Shown: in pieces, positions 32,570 through 42,207 of the stretch | Layout of the letters: the number at the start of each line of letters is the position of its first letter | Position numbering within the stretch: the first letter of the stretch is position 1 | Origin: Penium margaritaceum | Lineage: Eukaryota > Streptophyta > Zygnematophyceae > Desmidiales > Peniaceae | Reading direction: 5' to 3' | Length of the DNA stretch: 42,669 nucleotides | Assembly: GCA_023375785.1 (NCBI GenBank) | Contig: SZWC01001525.1 | Span: forward strand, 3,480 to 46,148 | The notes under the pieces: generated by a model | The model's database searches: none | Told to the model about the DNA's origin: nothing | Seen by the model: only the letters and a program-made list of their open reading frames with translations | Translations under genes and position numbers: made by a program

Positions 32570-32659
32570 CCTCGCTGAACCCAACCGAGTCAGCGACGAG
32601 AACACACTGCGTACACAACGATAACAATCAACGGTGGTCTCCTCGAGTCATCGGAACAG
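32570..32659 (-). repeat. Repeat D', left fragment
   Basis: Minus-oriented D sequence cut off by A4 at 32659; it continues at 40471. Together the two pieces rebuild the module GGTCTCCTCGAGTCATCG + GAACAG + CTCTCTGAGTGCCCGG seen uninterrupted (inverted) in arm D at about 32279-32319. Confidence 0.82.
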
Positions 32660-33294
32660 TGTTGTGATGTGAGTTATTCCCGTCCATTTGTAAACCTTAC
32701 TGTGACCACTCGGCCGTGTCTATGCTCTTGCAAATCCGTTATGCGGGCCCAGCTGGCGCCGGAGCACTAACGGTTGGTGGATCCATCCACCAGCAGCTGC
32801 CACATGACTGCCACGACGTCCCGGGTGCTTGCTGGGGTGCTCTACAGTTTTTTTGCAGACGCTAGAGTTTTCTCGGTGGACTGGCTCTCGAGTCCGATTT
32901 GCATGTTTTGCATTGTCTGTCCACCGATCGATACCTGACTTGTGCGTGTGGCCAGTCATAGTGTCCGGCTCAAGATTTTGGATCTCTAGGTTTAGACTGT
33001 GTTGAGTTTGGATGCCTGTGCGCAGAGTTGCGACCAAAACAATGGTTTTAGGACAAACTGACACTGCCACGTGCGTCACTCGCCGTGTGCCGCGGCAGGT
33101 ATTTATGCTGTGTGCTTGGCAGTTGTCATTTCTCTCTGCATTCTTAAGGTATTGGAGCATATAAGACTTTGTGCATCTCCCTAGCCTGATCCTTGCTGTT
33201 TCTTGGACCTGCTTGCTTGCTAGTGCGCCTGTTGACTTGACAGTGTCGCCAAATCAGCAGTAGCAAGGTTAAGAAGCTTCTTAGTAATTTCTCG
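32660..33294 (+). repeat. 5' LTR of copy A4
   Basis: TGTTGTGATG ... AATTTCTCG, PBS directly after. TATA-like GGTATTTATGC at 33095-33108. Confidence 0.92.
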
Positions 33295-33306
33295 TGGTAT
33301 TAGAGC
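33295..33306 (+). other. Primer binding site of copy A4
   Basis: TGGTATTAGAGC; one base from the tRNA-iMet complement and identical to A3. Confidence 0.92.
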
Positions 33307-34207
33307 AGCGAGACCTCTCTCACTAAGCTGCACCGCAGAGACGCAGCACCGGCAGCACCAGTGAGAGTCACCGCTGCCGCCACATCGTGGGACTCGTCGT
33401 AGCCGCCGTTTGCAGCAGCGACGTCACCATGCAATCGCCACCACCGTAGCAAGTGGAGATGCGGCAGTGACGAGATCCAGCAACCATGCCGGTCAGTAAC
33501 AGCAGCACCAGGTGGCAGCAGTAGCCATGTCTGGCTGCCAGCCTGTACAAAAAAAAAAGGGAGCAGCAGCTTGCAGAAGCAGCTTGTCGCGGCGGCTGCG
33601 AGCAATGGCAGAGCGCAGTGGCAGCAGCAGCTTGCAGTAGCTCGCAGCAGCAATGGCAGCAGCAGCCGCGAGCAGCACCAGCAGCACAGGAGTAGCAGCA
33701 AAGCAGCAGTAGCATTGCAGCTGCTGTAGTGACAGCAGGATTGCAGCTGCTGTAGTGACAATAGCAATGGCGGTTGCAGCAGTATTGAAGTAATGGCAGC
33801 AGCGCGGCAGCAGACCCGCCGCAGAAGCAGCGACAGGCTTGACAGCACTGCTACTACACAGTCATGCTGCGCAGCTACGCGGAAACTGCGTAGCATTGTG
33901 TAGGCCTGTGTGGCACTGCTCAGGCCTGCGCAGCCCCTACGCAGCTGCGAGCAGGGGGTGACGAGGTCATCCCCACCGATCATGCAGAGTTTGCGTGACC
34001 TCCAAAAAAAATCGTTGGCGTTAAAACGCTAGCAAAAAATGCTAGCTTTTTTTCACTAGCGTAGAAATGCGGATGTCAGCATAGGATGTGCTGACGTCAG
34101 CAATTTTGGGATCAAAACGTCAAATTTTCATAACATTCCAACTCGAGAAACGCTGTCAGTTTGTCGTTCGGAGCAGTTTTACGTTCGGTCTTATACTGAG
34201 CATTGCG
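33307..34207 (+). other. Untranslated leader of copy A4
   Basis: CAG/GCA-triplet-rich (about 33340-33860), giving long antisense shadow ORFs of Leu/Cys/Ala type. Near its 3' end is a foldback (about 34024-34066, ACGCTAG ... CTAGCGT with an inner GCTAGC pair) and then TGCTGACGTCAGCA, a perfect 14-bp palindrome at 34089-34102, about 105 bp before the gag ATG. Confidence 0.78.
34089..34102. promoter_or_regulatory. Palindrome TGCTGACGTCAGCA
   Basis: Perfect palindrome with a central TGACGTCA, the full CRE/TGA-type bZIP core. Related TGACATCAGC and GATGTCAGCA motifs cluster in the same leader position of copy A1. A regulatory role is inferred from sequence only. Confidence 0.45.
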
Positions 34208-36060
34208 ATGGCGCCGGTCTGTGACAAGAGCAAAGGGCTGGTTGACCCCTCTTCCTCCTCTTCAGGCGTTATGATTCTGCGGTCGCAATCCCTCATGATC
34301 GATGAGCTTCGTCGGTTGTAGGACAAGATGCGTTGGCAGCAGCAAAGGCAGTCCGACGCATTGCAAGAGATCGCGGAGGTACTGCGGGGTCATTCGATGG
34401 CTTCACAGCAGCCACCTGGAGGATCTACTCAAGCTGTACCATGTGCTCAGCAGTCTACACTCTACACAACGCTGTGACCTCAGCACCACTCATCACATGT
34501 TGACACCTGGGATGAGGAGGAGATTAAGGATGACTCACGCGAGCACGAGACTCGTGTGCTTGAGGAGCGCATGCGTGAGTTACGTCTGGGATGGTAGCCT
34601 CACACTTTGCCACCTTCTCGCTGTCAAGATCAGCCACTTCATTCAGCAACATTCACCTTTGGTGGTGTTGAACTCACTGGTGGGCTCCCCATACCCCGTC
34701 CACCGTCTCCCAAGTCTGAGGTTGCCCTCCCCACAGAGCGGCGACCGAAGGACTTTGAGACACCTCCACCCCGTTACGATAGCGACGAGGGCTTCGATTG
34801 CTGGGAGACCTTATTTCAGGTGTGGGCCGATTCTGAGGGTGTTTGGCCCTACTACCACAGCCAGTACCAGACCCTCGACGCTCACCAGGTCCAGACAGTA
34901 GCAAATGCGATCCGCGGTCTCCTCTTCGCCATGCCGCGGGACACTGTGGTCGACTTTCGACCCTTTCTCGGTAAGACCGGGACCTGGACTGGAGCAGATC
35001 CGCATCAGGGCTGGGAGCTGACCTTGAGAATTCTTGTTGTGGAGACCCATGCCACGAGGAGGGCCCGACTACGAGAGTTTCACTCCCTCCGTCAGGGTCC
35101 TGTGAAGCTTGCAGCTGACTACTGGAGGCGCGCGATGTGCCTTGACACGCGCCTTGGAACCAGTGGCGGGACGCAGTTGTGGGCACTCGACACCATCGTG
35201 ATGGGGGCACATTTGGACCACGTGAAGCTCTTTACGGGCTTCAATCGTGTGGCTCTCTTGGAGTTGTCAGATTCACTACAGCTGTTTCCTTGGGCCCATC
35301 GCTACTTCATCTAGGCCACATCGGCTCATGAGGCTGCCATCGCCTATCGGCATATTCCACTTGTTGTAGTAGTGACCGCGACCCCTCCTACGCCTCTGTC
35401 CTAGCTCACCAGTCCCACCTCCACTTCTTCCTCCTCCTCCTCTACCTCGAGCGGCCATACTTAGTGCGTTGAAGCGGCCACACGGGGGAAGAAGGGGAAG
35501 AAGCGATGCGGGAAGGGACAGCAATAGCTGTAGTTGCAGTAGTCGGCGAGTAGTGGCAGTGGACGTTCTGTCCACTGCTACAACTGTGGAGGCGCTCACT
35601 GCTACACAGAGTGTGAGCAGCCCCTTGACTGGACTCGGATCATGCGCGACCTTCAGGCGGCACACACGCAGCGGACTTCCTCAAGTGACACACAGACTGG
35701 ACGTGCCGCGACCACGAGTGCAGCAGACGCATCCGTTTCACCAGGTGGCAGCGGTCATGTGGACCCTCGAGATCACACGATCGTGGAGCTTCGTCAGCTA
35801 CTGGCGCTTCGTACTCAGGGAGGTGCAAGTGTGTTGTCACAGCCGAGTGGTTCCAACACAGCTTTTCTAAGTGCATCTGTTGCCCGTGATGATGCTTGTG
35901 GTGGAGCCATGTTGGCTTGCGATGAGGATGGACCCAACAGTACCGACTGGCATGACGAGTCACAGTCTTGTGTTGTTCGTCGCTGTCCTGAGTCCTATGC
36001 TGAGCGTCAAACAGAGGTAGAGTGTTCTATGGCACGTTGCTCAGTGTCAACAGCTGGTCG
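34208..36060 (+). pseudogene. Copy A4 gag
   Basis: Starts MAPVCDKSKGLVDPSSSSSG, aligning with the A1 gag start. Contains the gag core (DCWETLFQVWADSEGVWPYY; DFRPFLGKTGTWTGADPH), a basic stretch (GKKGKKRCGKG) and a zinc knuckle CYNCGGAHCYTEC (about 35577-35615). In-frame stops: TAG at 34319, 34595, 35312, 35402, 35462, 35525, 35531 and 35540; TGA at 34475. Several TAGs sit where A1 has Gln (35312; the Gln-rich run at 35525-35542). No frameshift. Confidence 0.92.
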
Positions 36061-37440
36061 TGAGCTGAGTGGCACCTGGATTATTGACTCTGGGGCCACC
36101 CATCACATGACCTGTCGTCATAGTGACTTTGTTGTGCTCGGTCCCGTTACGTCCGTTCAGTCTGTTCGCACAGGGTCTGGTGAGTCGTTGCCTGTGCAAG
36201 GAGTTGGGGTTGTGCAATTTGAGGGTTTGTCTGGCCCCTTGTACATTTCTGATGTGCTCTTTGTCCCTGCTCTTGAGCTCAGCCTGCTCTTTGTTTGTGC
36301 ATGTACGAGGAGGGATCTCACTGTTGAGCACTCTGCTGACTCTGCCACAGTGATTGCTCTTAACACACGCGCCATCGTACTTTGTGCCTCTGTTGTTGAT
36401 GACCTGTATCGTGTGTCTCATTGCATTCTCTTTGTTTCTTCTCCCCCTCTCTCCTCTGCACGTGTGTTTGTCACTGGTGTTCTCTCCCCTAAGCACTAGC
36501 GCCTGTTACATTGTCGCCTCTTCCATGTGATCTCGGACACTGTGTCCAAGCTCATTTGAACTCAGCCAACCCTCGGAATTGACGTACCTTTTTTTGAGAA
36601 ACCGTCCAAAACTGACTGTCATTTTTGCGCCCAGGGTAAGATGCATCGCCGCACCTACCTTGACTCCTCCTCCTGGGCACTGCGCCCACTTGAGTTGGTC
36701 CACTCAGACCTTCTCGGTCCTCTCCCATTCGAGTCCCTCTCTGATCGGGGTCGGTATGTTCTCACCCTGACCGATGACTTCACCCGGATGCGGTGGGTCT
36801 ACAGCCTTCGCCACAAGAGCGATGCTGCATTGGCGGTCCGCCAGTGGCTTGTGATGGCTGAGCGTCAGTCTCGTCACACCCTCCACACATTCTGCTCAGA
36901 TCGTGGTGGCGAGTTCTTAGGCGAGATGGATGCCTACTTTGTCGAGCACGGTATCTTTCCCCGGATTTCTGCCCCTGCTACACCACAACAGAACGGTGTG
37001 TCTGAGCGTTGGAAACGCACCATGGAGGATGTAGTTTGCGCTATGCGTTCTGAGTGCAGTCTACCGGAGTCCTGTGCCTTTGAGGGCTTCTCCTGCATGA
37101 CGTGGGTCTCGAACCGCTTACCGCATGGTCCACTTCCAGACCATGTCATGCCGTACGAGTTGTGGTTCGGCCATCGTGCTGATCTCCATCTCGCCCGCGT
37201 TTAGGAGTCCCTCGCTTGTGTCTGGTACACCGAGGACCAGCAGGGGTCCAAGGTCTTACCTCAAGGACGCATGTGTACCTTCCTCGGCATCTCCCTGCGG
37301 TCAAAGGCTTGGCGCTTTTGGGACCCTGCTCGCCATCATATTGTCAAGTCTTGAGATGCTCTCTTCTTTGAGGCTCTCACCTACCTCGACTTGTCCAACA
37401 TTCTGGCACTGGCCGCGGACCACATTCCTACTTGTGTGGC
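36061..37440 (+). pseudogene. Copy A4 protease, GAG-pre-integrase and integrase
   Basis: Same frame as gag. Protease: TWIIDSGATHHMTC at about 36074 and LYISDVLFVP. Pre-integrase zinc domain: RLLHCRLFHV ... CHFCAQGKMHRRTY (about 36500-36660). Integrase core: ELVHSDLLGPLPFES, LTLTDDFTRMRWVYS (first Asp), FCSDRGGEFLGEMD (second Asp), QQNGVSERWKRTM (Glu): the D,D35E triad is complete. Then YELWFGHRADL and the C-terminus. Stops: TAG 36497, TGA 36557, TAG 37202, TGA 37352. If the stops are ignored, every catalytic residue I can check is present. Confidence 0.92.
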
Positions 37441-38935
37441 CTCCTGGCAGATGGGGGAGTCTAGTCCTGGGGATGGGTCCGTCCGGGCCTCCTCACCTAT
37501 GGTCCGGTCTCCGGCTACTGACGATCCGGCCATCCTGGCTGTGGGTCCAGTAGCCTCATCAGTTCCCTCTAGCACACCTGATCCCGTGCCAGTGTCAGAC
37601 CCCTCTCGCGCACCTGATCTTGTGCCAGTGCCGGTCCCTTCTGTCACACCTGATCCCGTGTTGGTGTCAGACCCCTCTAACATACCCGATATTGTGCCAG
37701 TGTGAGTCTCCTCTGCCACACCTGATCCCGTACACGCATCAATCCCCTCTGGCACACCTGATGCCGTGCCAGTGTCAGCCCCCTCTGTCACACCTCCTCC
37801 TCTGCATGCATCCATGTCCCCTACAGCTCTAGCTCAGCAGCCTTCCCCCCAGTCTTTGGTGAGCGCCGCATCAGGCTACTCCCGCGAGCCCGGTGGTCAT
37901 CTTCGACCATTGGCTTCTAGGGCTCAGTGGACTGCTGACTCAGCGCCCAGGCGCCCGACTCGTAGTGTTCAGAGTGGCCAGCCTGGCACAAAGGCCCTTG
38001 GCATGAGTATCCAGGCAGACTACACTGAGGTGCACCCAGTATGTCCTGTCGGCCGCAAGTTGTTCTCTCCAGACTTCTTGGTCGCTTGCGATGCCGCAGC
38101 CAACCTTGTCGTGGTCAGACCGAGTCCGGAGGCGTGTATCTTAGCCACTCGGAGCACTCCCTCGATCACGCCTGATCCAGGAACGTTGAAGGAAGCACTC
38201 TCAGCTCACGATGCAGACCTGTGGCGTACTGCTTGTGAGGATGAGCTGAGAGCCATCCGTGAGCATGGTGTCTATGAGCTTGTCCACCTTCCGCCTAGGC
38301 AGAAGGCTGTACAAGCTAAGTGGGTCTTTCACAAGAAGGTGAAGCCTGATGGCACACTGGATCGCTACAAGGCTCGCTCAACGGCCAAGGGGTTCTCGCA
38401 AGTTGAGGGAGTAGATTTCACTGACACCTTCGCATCCGTTGGCCGCATGACCACCACTCGCGCTTTGTTCGGGGTTGTTGCTCACCACCACTGGGAGCTG
38501 CACCAGATGGACGTGAACAATGTGTTCCTCCAAGGAACCTTAGAGGAGGAGATCTACATGGTCCAGCCACCTAGATTCGAGGTCGGTGACAAAGTATGGC
38601 GCCTGCGCAAGGCCTTGTACGGCGTGAAACAATCACCCAGGTGCTGGAACTTGGAGATAACCAACACACTGACATGTGCCGGTTATGTATAGAGTGACGC
38701 TGACCCGTCCCTCTTTCTGAGATGGACAGCTGAGAGCTTCATCGCCATCCTGGTCTACGTGGACGACATCCTGATTGCGTCTCCTTCAATGGAGGCCGTG
38801 AAGGACGCCAAGGCAGTTCTCCAGGCTGCCTACAGGATGAAGGACCTTGGTCCTGCAGCTGTGTTCCTCGGGATGGAGTTGCGTGATCGTCAGCGACGGA
38901 CACTCTTGTTGCATCAGGCACGTTAGGCCCGCGTT
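37441..38935 (+). pseudogene. Copy A4 linker and reverse transcriptase
   Basis: Same frame. A Pro/Ser-rich linker with a 12-residue tandem repeat (TPDPVPVSDPS type) is followed by SGYSREPGGHLRPLASRAQW (shared with A1) and RT: TACEDELRAIREHGVYELVH, KVKPDGTLDRYKAR, KGFSQVEGVDFTDTFASVG, HQMDVNNVFLQG, ALYGVKQSPRCWN. A TAG follows at 38690, then catalytic YVDD at 38756-38767 and KDLGPAAVFLGMEL. Stops: TGA 37703; TAG 38690 and 38924. The RT active site is intact. Confidence 0.93.
37558..37800 (+). repeat. 36-bp coding minisatellite in A4 linker
   Basis: About seven imperfect 36-bp units, each containing CACACCTGATCCCGTG-like sequence and encoding 12 residues of the TPDPVPVSDPS type. The reverse strand is open too (a Gly/Thr-rich shadow). 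Copy A1 lacks the array at the same place. Confidence 0.85.
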
Positions 38936-39736
38936 GTGGGGGAGCGGTTTGCTGATCTCCTGGGTGCAGTTCCTACATCCTCCACCCCCATTACACCTGA
39001 TGGCCAGGATGCTCTGCAGGTGGATGATCCCGCAGACCTTGGGGGGACTGTGGACGTGACCCTGTACTTTCGCCTGATTGGCTCTTTGATGTACTTGGCC
39101 ACTACCACACGACCCGACCTTGCCTTTGCCGTCAACCTCCTTACACAATTTTCACAGTGTCCTCGAGCAAGAGCCCTTCATACGGCTATGCGAGTGGTGC
39201 GGTACGTGGTGTCCACACCGTACATTGGACTCTGCTTTCGGCGACAGTGTTCGGTGATGGTCAACTACTACACAGACAGTGACTGGGCGTGGATTCCTGA
39301 TGGGCGCAGTCGGATAGGCTACGTGTTCCTGCTTGGTGGCACCGTTGTGTCGTGGCGCAGTGGCAAGTAGATTTGTATCGCACGTAGCTCATCACAGTTT
39401 GAGAATATTGCTCTGGGGGCTGGGGCAGCTGAGGCGGTGTGGCTGTAGTGTCTATTTCGTGAGTTGCGTCAGTATGTGCCTTGCATCATTATGCGCTGTG
39501 ACAACCAGAGTGCTCTTGCCATTGCAGAGAACTTTGGTGTGTTTCATGTAGGCATGAAGTACATTGTTGTTGAGCATCACTTTGTGCGTTATCTTGTGGA
39601 GCGACAGGTAATCTCCGCCATCTGGGTCGACACAAATATGCAGTGGGTTAACTTCTTGACCACGGCACTTACGCGTAGAAGGTTCATGGTGGCCATTCGT
39701 TCTGTCGACCTACGCCCCATGCCTAAGAGAGGCTGA
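38936..39736 (+). pseudogene. Copy A4 RNase H
   Basis: Same frame, ending in TGA at 39734-39736. Landmarks: LIGSLMYLATTTRPDLAFAV, YYTDSDWAWIPDGRSRIGYV, VSWRSGK then TAG (39368) where A1 and G have Gln, IARSS, a TAG at 39446, MRCDNQSALAIAENFGVFH and KYIVVEHHFVRYLVE. The usual ADFLTKAL end reads VNFLTTAL. Confidence 0.92.
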
Positions 39737-39822
39737 GAGTGGGCTATGTGAGCATGGACTGTTGAGCATCTTATTGTGCACCTGTGTCAGTTTTGCATGT
39801 GTATGTACATGTGTACTATCGG

Positions 39823-39834
39823 GTCATGGGGGAG
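39823..39834 (+). other. Polypurine tract of copy A4
   Basis: GGTCATGGGGGAG-type tract directly before the 3' LTR; primes plus-strand synthesis in LTR elements. Copy B2 has a nearly identical tract before its 3' LTR. Confidence 0.85.
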
Positions 39835-40470
39835 TGTTGTGATGTGAGTTGTTTCCGTCCATTTGTACAGCTTAGTGTGACCACTCGGCCGTGTCCATGC
39901 TCGTGTAGATCCGTTATGCGCGCCCAGCTGGCGCCGGAGCACTGACGGTTGGTGGATCCATCCACCAGTAGCTGCGAGACGACTGTAATGACGTCCCGGG
40001 TGCTTGCTGGGGTGCTTTGCAGTCTTTCTACAGACGCTAGAGTTTTCTCGGTGGATTGGCTCTCGAGTCCGATTTGTATGTTTTGCATTGTCTCTCCACT
40101 GATCGATGCCGGGCTTGTGTGTGTGACTAGTCGTAGCGTCCGGCTTGAGATTTTGCATCTCTAGGTCCAGACGATGTTGAGTTTGGATGCCTATGCGCAG
40201 AGTTGCGGCCAAAACAGTGGTTTTGAGCCGGTTTTAGGACAAACTGACACTACGGCGTGCGTCACCCGTCGTGTGCCGCGGCAGGTATTTATGCTGTGTG
40301 CTTGTCAGTTGTCATTTCTCTGTGCATTACTAAGGTATTGGAGCTTATGAGACTTTGCGCGTCTCCCTAGCCTGATCCTTGCTGTTTCTTGCACCTGCTT
40401 GCTTGCTAGTGTGCCAGCAGACTAGACAGTGTCGCCACATCAGCAGCAGCAAGGTCAGGAAGCTTCCTAG
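39835..40470 (+). repeat. 3' LTR of copy A4, 3'-end shortened
   Basis: Starts TGTTGTGATG like the 5' LTR. TATA-like GGTATTTATGC at 40281-40294. Similarity to the 5' LTR stops at CTTCCTAG (40470), about 10 bp short of the expected end; D' sequence follows at once. Confidence 0.9.
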
Positions 40471-40854
40471 CTCTCTGAGTGCCCGGATCTCAACCACCGA
40501 GAAAATATGAGCAAGGCTAGAGAATTGCAGAATCAACGTCCACACCTCAGGCACGGCTTTCCGAACATCGGAAGCACTACTAGCCATCGGGTCTCCTTGT
40601 CGCACCGGTAGAGTCCACTGGGTGCGCTGGTCTCAACCCACCGAGAAAACTCTCCTAGTTCCAGAGAAGCCCACAGGGCTGCCGGTACGCATCGACCGCG
40701 TCTCGCGAGCATTGTCGTAGATGCTGCAGAAGTCTCAAGACACTCCGGAGGCCCGTCGTGTCATCGCGCCCTCCTCTACCATATACCACCAATGGGGGTA
40801 TATGGGTAATCGATCGATATCGGTCGTGACGAGTGGAAGCCACACAAACCAACA
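40471..40854 (-). repeat. Repeat D', main part (LTR-like)
   Basis: Inverted counterpart of 31917-32290. On the minus strand it starts TGTTGGTTTGTGTGG at 40854, directly preceded (40855-40864) by a purine tract CCAAGGGGAG, as for a 3' LTR of a minus-strand element lying to the right. The same hairpin CCATATACC / GGTATATGG is at 40779-40805. One frame across both D and D' is open (MQDTSLLVCVASTRHDR... / MLVCVASTRHDR...), but so is a second frame, so coding is not claimed. Confidence 0.8.
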
Positions 40855-40969
40855 CTCCCCTTGGCTGACATGGCCGTCAACGCCAGAACACACAAATAAG
40901 TTGAGGTGCTGAACAACAGCGTTTGTAAAACCACCGTCTACACTGCTCAACCACACACATCTGCTGCCC

Positions 40970-41265
40970 ATCTAAGGTCTCCTCATGACACTCGCACATC
41001 ATACCAAGTGTCCGGGTCGAGACTATGAGAAGAGTCATGCACACACACACAAACCAGTGTAGTGCACATCATACACATGTCAGACGGCAAGAGGGTCTCC
41101 TCGTAACACTGGCGGTGCCTGTGCCTGGGTCTCGACCATTGCGAGTAATCCAACAGGTGTCGATATGCCAACCACAATAGAACCATCAATCAACACACAA
41201 GATCATAGGGGGTCTCTTCGAAACACGGGTGTAACTCACCACGTGTCCGGGTCTCGACAAATGGA
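40970..41265 (-). repeat. Three tandem GAGACC modules
   Basis: On the minus strand, modules at about 41262-41208, 41146-41088 and 41032-40972, spaced about 115 bp. Each runs (T)CGAGACCCGGACAC, about 20-25 variable bases, then CGARGAGACC. Two related modules lie in D, and two in D' (one of them split by A4). Confidence 0.8.
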
Positions 41266-42100
41266 AAACCTAGGCAACAGGTTGGGGCAACAGCGTTGTT
41301 GATGCAGCGTGCGGGCTTCCTCGCTCGTTGCTTAAGTCAGCTGCCCCCTCAGTCTGTTGCTCTAGAGTCTAAGTCTGGAAGCTCTGGGTTTGTTACTCAG
41401 AAACGTGCGCGCCAGAGTTAGCGCCAGAAAGCAGCTGAAAACTGAAAGTAACTGGTTAGGAATGAAGAATGAGCGACAATGGGAGACCCCTCTAAGTTCT
41501 AGCTCCCCCCCACTAGTGTAGAAGTTGTTACTCAGCTAACCAGCCAATCAGAAAATAACTGTGGACCTATTTTCTGGCTGGCAGGATTTTCTTGGTGAGC
41601 CCTGCCGGACGCCCGACAGCCCAAAACCCGGGCGTCGTCCGTTTTGCCCAAAAACTGGACCATACCATAATACCGACGCTGCAAACGCAGTCATGCGGTC
41701 AGAATCAGCTAGAAAAACAGTAGCAAAGAGCTATGGCTGCCCGAACCCAGGCAGTGCCTACGGTGGTCCATGGTGCCGAACAGGGCCATACAGCATGCAA
41801 CAAGGACCCTAGGCAGAGCATGACGATGCAGAGGCGACGGGACGCGCTGGACGCATGCAGACAGCAATTGCGGTGGCAGTGACCGCCGGCAGCACGACCG
41901 CCGAGGAGGCCTGCCGATGGAGCTGAGTACGTCGCCGGAGAGAGGAGGCTCCAGCGAACTACGAGTAGACCTCAGCGTGCGTCGGTTCCACTGGATGACA
42001 CTCCATCAGCGTCGACTCTCGCCGTCAGTCATCTGCACGCCAATGTACACAAGCCGGGAGGACACAACAGAGCACAATGAGGGATGCACAAAAACCAACA
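41266..42100 (-). repeat. Candidate 3' LTR of copy G
   Basis: On the minus strand TGTTGGTTTTTGTGC begins at 42100 and is preceded by a purine tract (CATGGGGAAG, 42101-42110), positioned after RNase H as expected for a 3' LTR. The inner end of the LTR is outside the window and the left end could not be placed; it may reach into the module repeats at 40970-41265. Confidence 0.6.
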
Positions 42101-42207
42101 CTTCCCCATGACTCACATGCGTAGTGTACATGGGCGGGCAGAGAAACGGTCAACATCCAGACTCCCCGAAGATATGCAGAGATGCAGGTAGAGACAAAGA
42201 GGGCAAC

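Larger units (their letters stand above)
32660..40470 (+). mobile_element. Copy A4: Ty1/copia LTR retrotransposon (family A)
   Basis: A 7.8-kb plus-strand element with two ~635-bp LTRs, PBS, leader, full-length gag-pol in copia order and a purine tract before the 3' LTR. gag-pol keeps one frame from 34208 to 39736 with no frameshift but has 18 internal stops (14 TAG, 4 TGA, 0 TAA). It is inserted in repeat D'. The target duplication is not visible: the last ~10 bp of the 3' LTR and the right-hand duplication appear deleted. Confidence 0.95.

Noticed and set aside
33300..33983. 227-codon minus-strand ORF in the A4 leader
   Set aside because: Antisense shadow of the CAG-rich leader; Leu/Cys/Ala low complexity.
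34208..39736. Host genetic code with TAG and TAA as Gln
   Set aside because: Four TGA also interrupt the frame, TAA never appears although CAA codons are common, and some TAGs align with non-Gln residues. Kept only as an alternative because no host gene is available here.
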